Shown in pieces: positions 27,404-35,549 of a stretch of 64,000 bases of DNA. The notes under the pieces were generated by a model. The model ran no database searches and was not told the origin of the DNA. It saw only the letters and a list, made by a program, of their open reading frames with translations. The stretch is from Cohnella candidum (lineage in GTDB: Bacteria > Bacillota > Bacilli > Paenibacillales > Paenibacillaceae). Made by a program: the position numbers and the translations under genes. The stretch spans positions 2,853,001-2,917,000 of the forward strand of contig NZ_CP033433.1 of assembly GCF_003713065.1 (NCBI RefSeq), written 5' to 3'. The number at the start of each line of letters is the position of its first letter. Positions within the stretch are counted from its first letter, which is position 1.

Positions 27404-29071
27404 TCAAGAATAGTAGACTTCAAGCTCGCTGACGGACGTGAACGCTTCATCTCCGCCAGGTTTGCCGATAATCCTCACGCCGTCTCCGGCGATCTCGTCG
27501 AACGTGAACGTATAGGTTTGATCTTCCGCGCTCGCATTGGCCGGATAAGCCGGCGAGACTTTGGCGTTTTTCACGTCCACCCATTCGAAATTTTGCCGCA
27601 CCTGAACCCGGACGTTTTCGAACCACCCTCCGGAGGACGAAGGAGTCCCGTTGGTGAACACGACTTTGTTCATCCGGTAAGATTTCGGCCAGACGTACCC
27701 CCACCAATCTTCGGGCTTCCGTTCGCCGTTAAAGCTGTCCACCGACTCGTCCTTTTTGCCGTCGTTCAGTTTGGCGTTCCCCCCATTGCCCATCGTTCTA
27801 GCGTAAGGGGCGACATCCGGGTCATAGGAAGGCAGTGCCAGATTGTCGTTGCTCTTCCGGTTGGTGGCTTTCGTTTTCTTATAAGGCGTCACTTTCATTT
27901 TGCGGAGCGAGAAATCGTAGTTTTTCACGCCTCCGACGAACGTGTTGGCGTTCAGCCACATTTCGCGGCCGTCTTCGTTGATGAACTTAGACGGGATGAC
28001 CGTCGCGTAGCCGCCGTTCTTATCCTGCGTCCACGGATAATCCCCGAAGTCCGCCGAATAGAATCTTTTCCATGGGCCCCAAGGCTTCGGCGCCTCATAA
28101 AATTCGAACGTGAATTCGGTCCACGACGTGTATAAATAGCGGTCTAGCGGTTTGTCGTATACGATGCTGCCCTGCGAAATGACGGACATGTTGCCCAAAC
28201 CGTCCGTCAGGCGGTCCGTATACACCCGGCGGTCGTCCTGCAGCACCGGCTTCCTCGAAGCGATATCGCCGGCTTTCGTCCATTTCGCCTTGCCCTTCAG
28301 ATTCCCGGCGTAAAACTCCCAAGCCGACACGTCCTGGATTTTATCCTTCGGCATCCGGGCCAGGTACAGCTTGGTCGGGTCCGTCACTTTATCGTTAAAC
28401 GAGTCCCGCCAGTTGTAATCCATTCCGTACGCGTAGACATAGTCGTCGAACGTGTTGTTCGCCCCGTCCTTGCCGTAATCCAAAAACATGACCGTCGTGA
28501 AGACATGGTCCTTGAACATCGGGGCGTTGGGCCCCACCTTCCAATTCTTCCCTTTGTCGGTGGACTTCAGGATGGTCGCGGCCGGCACCTCGTTGAAAAT
28601 GTCCCCCGTTTTATCGTCCTTGCTCAGGTCCTGCACCGCCAGGTACAAATCGCCGTTCACGGAGACCATGCCCGTCGGTTTCCGGTTATACAGCGCCGGA
28701 TCGGACCATACTTGGCTCACGCCGTCCCCCGCTGCCAATCTCTCTCCATCGAGGTTTTGGGTCCATGGAGAGCCGGTGATCTTGTTCACGACGATGTCGG
28801 AAAACTCGGATCCGAAATCGAAACCGGCGCCGTCCCCGTTCGCGGTATAGAGATTGTCGTCGTCGGACCAGGCGACCGGCCACAAATCCCCGTCGCTGAA
28901 GGTCGAGTAAGTGGAATTCGGCTCTACCTGCACGGTGGAGAAGAAGGTGCTCTCCTCTGGAATCACTTTGCCTTGCGGATCCGGCGAATCTTCGCCGCTG
29001 CAAGCTGTGACCAGCAGGATGCTTCCCAAAACCGACATGGCCGCCGCTTTCCCTCCTTTGATCCCCCTCAT
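27404..29071 (-). CDS. Surface lipoprotein with DUF4185-like propeller and discoidin-like domain
   Basis: 555 residues. Lipobox LLVTAC with lipid Cys24. The body (about 50-400) is a divergent DUF4185-type beta-propeller: FSDGDLWPVAWSDDDNLYTANGDG, GMVSVNGDLYLAVQDLS, ATILKSTDKGKNWKVG, YDKPLDRYLYTSW. A C-terminal discoidin/CBM32-like domain (about 405-555) ends GVRIIGKPGGDEAFTSVSELEVYYS. DUF4185 includes endo-D-arabinofuranases (GH183), but this copy lacks the GTDLG/FGDTF pair of the other three paralogues here and may differ in substrate. Its start overlaps the fucU stop by four bases. Confidence 0.78.
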   Translation of the reverse strand: MRGIKGGKAAAMSVLGSILLVTACSGEDSPDPQGKVIPEESTFFSTVQVEPNSTYSTFSDGDLWPVAWSDDDNLYTANGDGAGFDFGSEFSDIVVNKITGSPWTQNLDGERLAAGDGVSQVWSDPALYNRKPTGMVSVNGDLYLAVQDLSKDDKTGDIFNEVPAATILKSTDKGKNWKVGPNAPMFKDHVFTTVMFLDYGKDGANNTFDDYVYAYGMDYNWRDSFNDKVTDPTKLYLARMPKDKIQDVSAWEFYAGNLKGKAKWTKAGDIASRKPVLQDDRRVYTDRLTDGLGNMSVISQGSIVYDKPLDRYLYTSWTEFTFEFYEAPKPWGPWKRFYSADFGDYPWTQDKNGGYATVIPSKFINEDGREMWLNANTFVGGVKNYDFSLRKMKVTPYKKTKATNRKSNDNLALPSYDPDVAPYARTMGNGGNAKLNDGKKDESVDSFNGERKPEDWWGYVWPKSYRMNKVVFTNGTPSSSGGWFENVRVQVRQNFEWVDVKNAKVSPAYPANASAEDQTYTFTFDEIAGDGVRIIGKPGGDEAFTSVSELEVYYS

Positions 29072-29499
29072 GAAGGGATGACGCCTTTGCGGATGATCAA
29101 GTTCGCGTAAAGCGCGCTTTCTCCGGTGGCGACGACGGCATACGCGTTCTTGACGCGGGCGTAAAATTCATGGCGTTCCATCTGCTCGAACGGCTTCTCC
29201 GAACCGGTCCGCGCCGCCGCGATCTCGCAGAAACGTTCCCAGATAGGCGTGTCCACCGGGTCTCCCGGGTCTACCTGCATGACGGCGAACGCCCGGTCCG
29301 ATGAAGTATCCGCCGGAAACAGCGTCAGGATATCGTCCAGCAATTCCGGTATCGAATGGCCGTCGCAGCGGATCAGCCTCTGGGCGTGGCTCGCGGCGGG
29401 AAAATTGCCGTCCGCCAGCACGAGCTCGTCGCCGTGGCCCATTTCCATCAGCACTTTGATCAGTTCAGGAGAAATCCGTATGGGGATTCCGATCAACAT
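29068..29499 (-). CDS. fucU: FucU/RbsD-family sugar mutarotase
   Basis: 143 residues from the ATG that follows a GAAGGAGGAAAG site (MLIGIPIRISPELIKVLMEMGHGDELVLADGNFPA). That opening, with the His and Asp of GHGDELVLADGNFPA, is diagnostic of FucU; YAVVATGESALYANLIIRKG at the end is also typical. It interconverts anomers of L-fucose and related sugars; D-arabinose shares the ring stereochemistry of L-fucose apart from the missing C6. First gene of a unit with DUF4185 and GH172 genes, which supports service to D-arabinose here. Confidence 0.9.
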   Translation of the reverse strand: MLIGIPIRISPELIKVLMEMGHGDELVLADGNFPAASHAQRLIRCDGHSIPELLDDILTLFPADTSSDRAFAVMQVDPGDPVDTPIWERFCEIAAARTGSEKPFEQMERHEFYARVKNAYAVVATGESALYANLIIRKGVIPS

Positions 29500-29566
29500 C
29501 TGTCTTTCCTCCTTCATCCATTGCCGCGATTGCCATCCCGTTCTATAATTGAAATTGCTATCGCGC

Positions 29567-29580
29567 GATAAGCGTTTACA
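29567..29580. promoter_or_regulatory. cre-like site upstream of fucU and the AraC gene
   Basis: GATAAGCGTTTACA (minus strand TGTAAACGCTTATC) fits the CcpA catabolite-response consensus except at the last base. It overlaps a possible -35 region of fucU (TTATCG ... TATAGA) in the 167-base divergent spacer. Confidence 0.5.
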
Positions 29581-29666
29581 TGATTGATCTTAACAAATTG
29601 TATGGGCCCCCGCTTTGCTCGGGCTTGTGATAATTTATCCGTTCTTGCGATATTGGAGGCGTTTCC

Positions 29667-30563
29667 GTGGACCGCATGACCGAACAACGCCGCAGCCTGC
29701 TCCGGCAATTTTCTCCCAATGTCCGGCTCGCATGGAACCATCGGGTTTCGGAGATGACATTGAAATCCAGGATCATTTTCGACTACGAGCTTCTCTATCT
29801 TGAAAAGGGCGAGCTGAGCGTGCGGATTGAACAGGAGTTCCATAAGCTCCATCCGGGAGACATCATTCTGTTCAAGCCGGGCAAGGAGCACGAATTCCTG
29901 GGTTCTAACGGGGAATGCTGGATGCCGCACATCCACTTCGACGTCCTGAACTACGAGGATTTCGAGGCCGTGCCGATCAACTTCAAAACCCGGCGGGAGT
30001 GCACGGAAGAAGAGGCGTCGCTCATCCGTCCCGACATTCTCGGCGCTGCCCTGAACTTTCCCGACGTGATCCGGATCGGCGGCCATGCCGAGATTCTCCA
30101 CCATCTCCACCGGCTCATCCATGCCTATGACCGGATGGACCAGGAGTTCACGATTCTTCAGAAGTCGCTTGTGCTGCTCATTCTCCATCAATTGGCCAAA
30201 GGGTTGGAGGCGCAGCACAGCACCCACCTTACCCTGCATGAAAAAGCGCTCGAGCGGACGGTGACCTATATCGTCGAGCACTACAACCGGACGGTTCATC
30301 TGAGCGAGCTGTCCAAAATCGCCTGCCTCAGCGTCTTCCACTTCTCCCGGCTGTTTAAGGAGAAGTATGGGCTGTCGCCTCATCAATTCCAAATCCGCCG
30401 TCGAATCGAGAAGGCGAAAGAACTCATGATGTTCAGCCGGCTCTCCCTGACTTCGATCGCGGAGGAAGTCGGGTACGGCAGCGTATATGCGTTCAGCAAG
30501 GCGTTCAAACAGGCGGAAGGCGTCTCCCCCCGCGAATTCATCCGTGTATCATCCGGGCAATGA
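29667..30563 (+). CDS. AraC-family transcriptional regulator
   Basis: 298 residues, GTG start with GGAGG upstream (VDRMTEQRRSLLRQF). An N-terminal cupin sensor (about 20-165) contains LHPGDIILFKPGKEHEF and MPHIHFDVLNYED; the C-terminal AraC pair of helix-turn-helix motifs (about 195-298) has LSELSKIACLSVFHFSRLFKEKYGLSPHQF and IAEEVGYGSVYAFSKAFKQAEGVSPREF. Divergent from the fucU-DUF4185-GH172 unit, which it most likely activates in response to a sugar. Followed by a strong terminator shared with the converging DUF4185 gene. Confidence 0.92.
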   Translation: MDRMTEQRRSLLRQFSPNVRLAWNHRVSEMTLKSRIIFDYELLYLEKGELSVRIEQEFHKLHPGDIILFKPGKEHEFLGSNGECWMPHIHFDVLNYEDFEAVPINFKTRRECTEEEASLIRPDILGAALNFPDVIRIGGHAEILHHLHRLIHAYDRMDQEFTILQKSLVLLILHQLAKGLEAQHSTHLTLHEKALERTVTYIVEHYNRTVHLSELSKIACLSVFHFSRLFKEKYGLSPHQFQIRRRIEKAKELMMFSRLSLTSIAEEVGYGSVYAFSKAFKQAEGVSPREFIRVSSGQ

Positions 30564-30577
30564 AGATCGTCAAAGCA

Positions 30578-30606
30578 AAGGCAGTCCCGTCATGGGGACT
30601 GCCTTC
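30578..30606. terminator. Bidirectional terminator between AraC and DUF4185 genes
   Basis: Stem AAGGCAGTCCC / GGGGACTGCCTT with a short loop, followed by CTTTGG on plus and TTGCTTTG on minus. Serves two convergent genes. Confidence 0.8.
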
Positions 30607-30620
30607 TTTGGCTTGCCTCT

Positions 30621-32813
30621 TTATTTCTGGCTCAAGCTTGCCACGTTCGAGAGCGGCTCGAGGCTGGAGATCGATTTCGCCACGAACAGCTTCGCCGTGT
30701 AACCCGAGTGGTTGCCCGGCATCATAAACCCTCCGGTGAACGTCTCCGTTGCCCCCGGACTGACCGACTGCGTCACCGCGGAAACGTTTTGCAGCTCGCC
30801 TTTCTTGTCGTATAACGCGAATACAAGCGTAACCGGCTCCGGAGAAGAAGTGTAGCTCTTGATGTCTGCGCTCACGAGTACCATGCCCTTCTTAGGAAGC
30901 TCGCTCAGCGCGTTGCCGGAAGCGTCCTTGAACGCCGCGTTCTGCACGGCGTAAGCCGGGCCGACCACCTTGACCGTACGCGTGACGGGAGCGGCAGCGT
31001 TGCCTTCCGTGTCGGTCACCCGATAGGTTAACGCATACGTTCCGACAAGAGACGCGTCCACGGTGCCCTCTCTCGCTATTTTCCGGGAAATATCGCCATC
31101 CAGATTGTCGCTGGCCGTCGCTCCAGGATCCTCGAACGTGCCGCCGAGCGGGATTTCAACGGACGCATCTCCCTTCAGAGTGATGACCGGCGGAACGGAG
31201 TCGACCGCCAGCAGACTGTAATCGTCCGCCTGAATCCAAGTGTCCCCGTTGGACCAGAAACCCGTGAACACGGTCACCGAAGTGTTGGGACCGGAATTGA
31301 AGCGGATCGATTCCTTGGTGTAATCGTCCAATCGGCCGTAATTCAGTTCCTTCATGATTTTCCCGTCCGGCGCCCGGACGCCGAAATAACCGGCGTTGTT
31401 ATTCTGCGACGTCCGAAGGAACCCGGTCAGCTCGTAATCGGTATTCGGAGCGACCTGCACGGTTTGTTTGATCCCGTTCCAGCCGACGTCATTGCGCATG
31501 AATATGTTGTTCGCGCCTCCGCGCGAGAAGGCATGGTTCCGGTCCACGCCTCCTTTGCCGCTCTCCAGGATCCAGGGAGAAGAGATCGTACCGGATTGCT
31601 GGCTTTCGAACGAAGGGTCCGCGAGCAGGTTTTTCGCCGGCTCTCCGATCTCCAACGTGGAATGCATGAGGAACACATTATAGGGAACCCACTGGGACAT
31701 CAGGAAATAAAGGTCTTTGCCTTTCAGACTCCAAGGATGGATGAAGGCGCCGTAGAGCGCGGGGTACTCGTCCCCTGTGGCGATTTCGGATTCGCCCGAC
31801 CAGCCTCCCGTTATTTCGGAAGAGCTGCGGAGTACGATCGCGGCGCGGTCCTCGTTCAAATACGTCATGATGTACTTGCCGTAATAGGAATTGTAGGCGA
31901 CCGACAGCTCGCCCACCGGATCGTCGATAACCCGAACCGCGGCGTCTTCGTTGTTCACGGCCCAAGACGTGCCGTTCCAGTATTCGTATTTCTCTTTCGT
32001 CAGGACGTCCGCTTCCGGAACCCTAGCCAGATAGGCGCCGTCGAATCGGCCCGCCGGCGTGCCGAACATGTAGACGTAACCGCCGTCCTTGAGGAAAGCC
32101 GCTTGCCCGAATTTGCTGCCCGGTCCCCATTTGACGCCCGACTTCGTCCAAGTCTGGCCCTCGTCGTCCGAATAGGCGATCTCGCTGAAATTGAGGTTCC
32201 ACCTGCCGGCCGCGCCCCAGTTCCGGATCTGCATGTAATGGATAAAATGCCTGCTGCCGACGGATACGCCCGACGTCGGAATGGCCGTAAAATCGCCGGT
32301 TCCGTTCGTGTTGTGGTCCGAATGGATGATTTCCTTCGCGTAGTCCGGCGTCGCCGGGTCCGTGATCATGGTCGTGAATTTCAAATCGTCCGTGAGATCC
32401 TGGTCCTCCGACAGCGCCAGCACGTTGCCTCTCCAGCCCGTGCCGCCGCCTCCGTTGCCGCCCCAGCCGTCGAACGAGTCTCCGAACGCGACCATGACCT
32501 TCGGGTGGGCCGGATCCGTCGTCGCGTCCCAGACGATGCCGAGATCGGTACCGCCCAGCGCGTAGCGGCTTTTGGTCTGATTCGGGTTCGGAAGCGTCTC
32601 GCCCTCCGGCGTGGCCCCGGTTACCCTGGCGACTTTGGTCGCTTTCGTTCCGTAAAGTTCAAAAGATGAGGAATCCGGCTTGACCGGTTCCGCGGACGCG
32701 GGTACCGCCAGCGTTGCCGCGAGCAGCAAGCCGGTCAGGGCCGCGGCTGCCGCTTTCCGTTTCGGGTTCAAATTCGAATTCAGCTTCTCTTTCAGGTTCA
32801 AGTTCAGGTTCAT
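30621..32813 (-). CDS. Secreted DUF4185 (GH183-like) protein with CBM-like and Ig-like modules
   Basis: 730 residues from the ATG with GGAGG seven bases upstream. Sec signal about 1-41 (ALTGLLLAATLAVPASA) behind an odd Asn/Leu repeat. The propeller (about 60-385) carries GGTDLGIVWD (Asp90), VAFGDSFDG (Asp112), IAYSDDEGQTWTKSG and GELSVAYNSYYGKYIMTYLNEDRAAIVLR, shared with the paralogues at 35550 and 43180. Then a jelly-roll-like module (about 390-530: DPSFESQQSGT ... WIQADDY), a DUF5011/Ig-like domain (about 535-615: GDASVEIPLGGTFEDPGATA), and a C-terminal beta domain. Candidate endo-D-arabinanase. It has its own promoter region with operator and terminator. Confidence 0.88.
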   Translation of the reverse strand: MNLNLNLKEKLNSNLNPKRKAAAAALTGLLLAATLAVPASAEPVKPDSSSFELYGTKATKVARVTGATPEGETLPNPNQTKSRYALGGTDLGIVWDATTDPAHPKVMVAFGDSFDGWGGNGGGGTGWRGNVLALSEDQDLTDDLKFTTMITDPATPDYAKEIIHSDHNTNGTGDFTAIPTSGVSVGSRHFIHYMQIRNWGAAGRWNLNFSEIAYSDDEGQTWTKSGVKWGPGSKFGQAAFLKDGGYVYMFGTPAGRFDGAYLARVPEADVLTKEKYEYWNGTSWAVNNEDAAVRVIDDPVGELSVAYNSYYGKYIMTYLNEDRAAIVLRSSSEITGGWSGESEIATGDEYPALYGAFIHPWSLKGKDLYFLMSQWVPYNVFLMHSTLEIGEPAKNLLADPSFESQQSGTISSPWILESGKGGVDRNHAFSRGGANNIFMRNDVGWNGIKQTVQVAPNTDYELTGFLRTSQNNNAGYFGVRAPDGKIMKELNYGRLDDYTKESIRFNSGPNTSVTVFTGFWSNGDTWIQADDYSLLAVDSVPPVITLKGDASVEIPLGGTFEDPGATASDNLDGDISRKIAREGTVDASLVGTYALTYRVTDTEGNAAAPVTRTVKVVGPAYAVQNAAFKDASGNALSELPKKGMVLVSADIKSYTSSPEPVTLVFALYDKKGELQNVSAVTQSVSPGATETFTGGFMMPGNHSGYTAKLFVAKSISSLEPLSNVASLSQK

Positions 32814-32834
32814 GTCCATTCCTCCATCCTGATC

Positions 32835-32848
32835 TGCAATCGATTGCA
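32835..32848. promoter_or_regulatory. Perfect LacI-type operator TGCAATCGATTGCA
   Basis: Perfect 14-bp palindrome 22 bases before the start of the DUF4185 gene. The same sequence occurs at 45537 and 49024, all next to genes of the arabinan locus. Confidence 0.7.
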
Positions 32849-32951
32849 TGTACGCCGTCGATCAATACCCTCCAAACGTCTCGTTGACTTCGCCTAGATG
32901 AGCGTTCAATCAGCCGCCCTGCAGCAAACAGGACGAGAAATCACCCCCTTC

Positions 32952-32969
32952 AAAAAGACGCGGCGTCTT
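32952..32969 (-). terminator. Small terminator after the cupin gene
   Basis: AAGACG-CCG-CGTCTT followed by TTTG on the minus strand, four bases past the cupin stop. Short stem, so efficiency is uncertain. Confidence 0.55.
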
Positions 32970-32972
32970 CCA

Positions 32973-33335
32973 TTATTCGTCTTCACCGATCGTCTGCCGA
33001 TCCGGCGCCGAATACGCGATGATCATGCGGCAAGGCTCCCAGCCGGTTACCGCCGCGTTGTGCGGGACGCCGCGGGGGATCCGGAGCATCATGCCCGGCG
33101 CGAGATGCACGATCTCGTCCCCGATGGAATGGTCGCATTCGCCGGACAGCACGAAAATATATTCCTCGCAGTTGGGGTGGTAGTGCCGCGGATTCGACTC
33201 ACCCGCGTGAATGTACACCATGCCGAACGTCATTTCGCAATCGGGATCGATATCCTGTCCGCAGAGCCACTGGATTTTGCCCCAATCCATGCTCAATACA
33301 TGCTTGCCTTCCCTTAAATCCGATACGGTCACCAT
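32973..33335 (-). CDS. Single-domain cupin protein
   Basis: 120 residues, cytosolic. Cupin motif 1 is GESNPRHYHPNCEEYIFVLSG and motif 2 is PGMMLRIPRGVPHNA, giving a probable metal site from the His residues of RHYH and PHN with the Glu of CEEY. Such small cupins act as sugar isomerases, epimerases or ligand sensors; none can be assigned. Last gene of an alcohol dehydrogenase-Gfo/Idh-cupin set, 21 bases after the oxidoreductase. Confidence 0.85.
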   Translation of the reverse strand: MVTVSDLREGKHVLSMDWGKIQWLCGQDIDPDCEMTFGMVYIHAGESNPRHYHPNCEEYIFVLSGECDHSIGDEIVHLAPGMMLRIPRGVPHNAAVTGWEPCRMIIAYSAPDRQTIGEDE

Positions 33336-33356
33336 GCCGCGGATTCACCCTTTCTT

Positions 33357-34439
33357 TCAACCATTGATCCTGCCGAGCGTCCCGGCCGGCGTATTCCGGT
33401 ATCCCTCGAACAGCTTGACGATTTCGAGCGACGCTTCGAGCGAGCCTTTCTCCGGAGCCGTGCCGTTCAGCACGCATTCGCAGAAATACACGACCTCGGG
33501 AACATAGCCCAGATAGAAAATGTTTTTGTTGTACAACTGCCCGAGCGAAAATTCCGGTTCCCACACGAGAGGGGCTTCCTCATCCTTCACCAGGTAGGAG
33601 GAGGATCGACCGTATGCGGGGCGTTCCGCCCGGCGGTAATACGAAACCTTGACCCCGTTGTCGACCACGACGTTCGCGCCCTCGCCTACGACCTCCAATC
33701 GTTCGAGCGGACTGCTCCCGGACATGCCCGCGCACAAATGCATCGTGCCCACGGCGCCGGACATGAATTGAAGCACCGTCACGCTGCCGCCGTTATTCGG
33801 TTCCCGCTCGTAGAAGAAGCTGCGGATCGGCCCCATGAGATCATGCAGGATCGAGGCGGGATGGAAAATGTGGTCGAGCAGCCATTTCATACGCGGCAAA
33901 TCCGACCTCTCCTCGAACGGAGGGAGGTCCTGCGGGTAACGGATATACACCGATGAGGGCCGTCCGAATTCGGGAGACGAGATGATCTGCTTCGCCTTCT
34001 CGATGGATGGGAAGAACACTTTCTTCATCCCCGTCATGACGAAACGTCCTGTTCTGCGGCTCGTCTTCATCAGCTGCTCCACTTCCCGCACGCTCGAAGC
34101 CGTCGGCTTCTCCATCCATACATGCGCTCCCGCTTCGAGGGCATCCAAGGCCAGCTCCGTCGCCTGCACCCTTCCGTCCGGATGGTAGGCCGTAACGATG
34201 AAGACGACGTCCGGCTTCTCATTCTTCAGCATCTCCCGATGGTCGGTATAGTGCCGCAGCGCACCGAATTGCCGGGCATACGCGGCTGCTCGGTCCCCGT
34301 CCGTATCGCAAATGGCCGCCAGGTCGACCGGCGCATACTGGAACGTCGGATAGACGTTGCGGAAAGAATGGCCCCCCGCTCCGATGAAACAGGCTTTCAG
34401 CTTGCGGTCGTACTCGAAATTGTAGGTAACCGTAGACAC
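33357..34439 (-). CDS. Gfo/Idh/MocA-family oxidoreductase
   Basis: 360-residue NAD(P)-dependent sugar or cyclitol dehydrogenase. N-terminal Rossmann fold: KACFIGAGGHSFRNVYPTF, LAAICDTDGDRAAAYA. The family signature VWMEKPTASSVREVEQL contains the cofactor-proximal Glu-Lys-Pro, and the catalytic-site helix segment is WLLDHIFHPASILHDLMGPI with His rather than Asp-His spacing of some members. Acts in the cytosol. Located between the zinc dehydrogenase and the cupin, so it probably modifies an imported sugar of the locus; substrate unknown. Confidence 0.9.
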   Translation of the reverse strand: MSTVTYNFEYDRKLKACFIGAGGHSFRNVYPTFQYAPVDLAAICDTDGDRAAAYARQFGALRHYTDHREMLKNEKPDVVFIVTAYHPDGRVQATELALDALEAGAHVWMEKPTASSVREVEQLMKTSRRTGRFVMTGMKKVFFPSIEKAKQIISSPEFGRPSSVYIRYPQDLPPFEERSDLPRMKWLLDHIFHPASILHDLMGPIRSFFYEREPNNGGSVTVLQFMSGAVGTMHLCAGMSGSSPLERLEVVGEGANVVVDNGVKVSYYRRAERPAYGRSSSYLVKDEEAPLVWEPEFSLGQLYNKNIFYLGYVPEVVYFCECVLNGTAPEKGSLEASLEIVKLFEGYRNTPAGTLGRING

Positions 34440-34468
34440 CCGATCTCCTTCTTTCCTTTAAGGAATGG

Positions 34469-35470
34469 CTAGTCCCGAATTTTGATCTGCACCTTCAGCA
34501 GCTCCGGATCCTTCGGCTTGGCCAGGAACGCCGGCGTTTCTTCCAGCGTGATCACTTTAGATACGAGAGGTTCCAACTGAACCCGGCCTGCCTTCACCCA
34601 TTCGAACGCGTTCAGGAACGTATAGTTGATCGCCATGGAGCCGAGGATCGTCCAATCCTTATGATAAAGGTCAAACGGGTTGACCCGGATTTCCGCGTGT
34701 TTGGGGGTGACGCCGAACTGCAGGTACTTCGCCGTTTTGCCCAAGTGTGTCATGGCCTCTTCAATCACGGACGGAATGCCCGTGGCATCCACGACCACGT
34801 CGAATTTCTCTCCGTCGAGCCGCTGCCTTTCGCGGAGGACATTCACCGCGTCGGTGGCGCCCAGCTCTCTCGCCAGCTCCAGCTTGCGGTCCGAGACGTC
34901 CGCGACCGTCAGTCGCGAAGCCCCCAGACGGGACAGCGACTGCACCAACTGCAGCCCCATCGCCCCCGCTCCATACAGCAGAACGGATTGGCCGGCTTGC
35001 AACTGCAGTCGGTTCATGGCGTGCACGACGCAAGCCATCGGTTCGATGAACGCGGCGGTTTCGAAAGTCATGCCGTCCGGGATTTTCACGACGTTGCGGG
35101 CCGGCACGGCGACGTATTCGGCCATGCTTCCGTCCACGGTATTGCCGAGCGCGCCCCAATTCTCGCATTGGTTGCCCCGGTTCGTCAGGCAATAACGGCA
35201 GCGGCCGCAGAAGAGCGAGGGATCCGCGGTCACCCGGTCCCCGATCCGGAAGCCTTCCACTCCTTCTCCGAGTTCATGGACGACGCCCGAAAACTCATGC
35301 CCCGGAATAAGAGGGTAAGGAGATAAGAACTCCCCTTCGAAAATGTGAAAGTCGGTCCCGCATATTCCGACCTGAACGACTTCGATCACGACTTCCCCCT
35401 GACGGGGAGCGGGATAAGGAACTTCTTTAACGACCGCTTGATGCGGTTTTTCCATCACGAGCGCTTTCAT
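34469..35470 (-). CDS. Zinc-dependent medium-chain alcohol/polyol dehydrogenase
   Basis: 333 residues. Catalytic zinc ligands Cys37, His58 and Glu59 (GICGTDFHIFEGE; PLIPGHEFSGVV), and a structural zinc site from Cys88, Cys91, Cys94 and Cys102. NAD(P) site VLLYGAGAMGLQLVQSL. This is the sorbitol/threonine/arabinitol dehydrogenase type, which oxidises a secondary alcohol of a polyol or sugar to a ketone. In this context D-arabinitol to D-xylulose or D-ribulose is a possible reaction, by inference only. A terminator-like hairpin separates it from the DUF4185 gene upstream; a GAGGTGC site precedes its ATG. Confidence 0.9.
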   Translation of the reverse strand: MKALVMEKPHQAVVKEVPYPAPRQGEVVIEVVQVGICGTDFHIFEGEFLSPYPLIPGHEFSGVVHELGEGVEGFRIGDRVTADPSLFCGRCRYCLTNRGNQCENWGALGNTVDGSMAEYVAVPARNVVKIPDGMTFETAAFIEPMACVVHAMNRLQLQAGQSVLLYGAGAMGLQLVQSLSRLGASRLTVADVSDRKLELARELGATDAVNVLRERQRLDGEKFDVVVDATGIPSVIEEAMTHLGKTAKYLQFGVTPKHAEIRVNPFDLYHKDWTILGSMAINYTFLNAFEWVKAGRVQLEPLVSKVITLEETPAFLAKPKDPELLKVQIKIRD

Positions 35471-35506
35471 GGTTGCGCACCTCTTCTTTCCTTAATGGCG
35501 ATAAAA

Positions 35507-35538
35507 CAACTTCCAAGGGGCTGCCCCCTCGGAAGTTG
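35507..35538 (-). terminator. Terminator or attenuator after the 653-residue DUF4185 gene
   Basis: Outer stem CAACTTCC / GGAAGTTG and inner GGGG / CCCC; on the minus strand followed by TTTTATCG. Lies between the DUF4185 stop and the dehydrogenase start. Confidence 0.75.
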
Positions 35539-35549
35539 CTCGTTTCGTA

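Noticed and set aside
26543..28135. 530-codon plus-strand frame opposite the GH172 and DUF4185 genes
   Set aside because: Antisense shadow rich in Arg and Val; spans two unrelated real genes.
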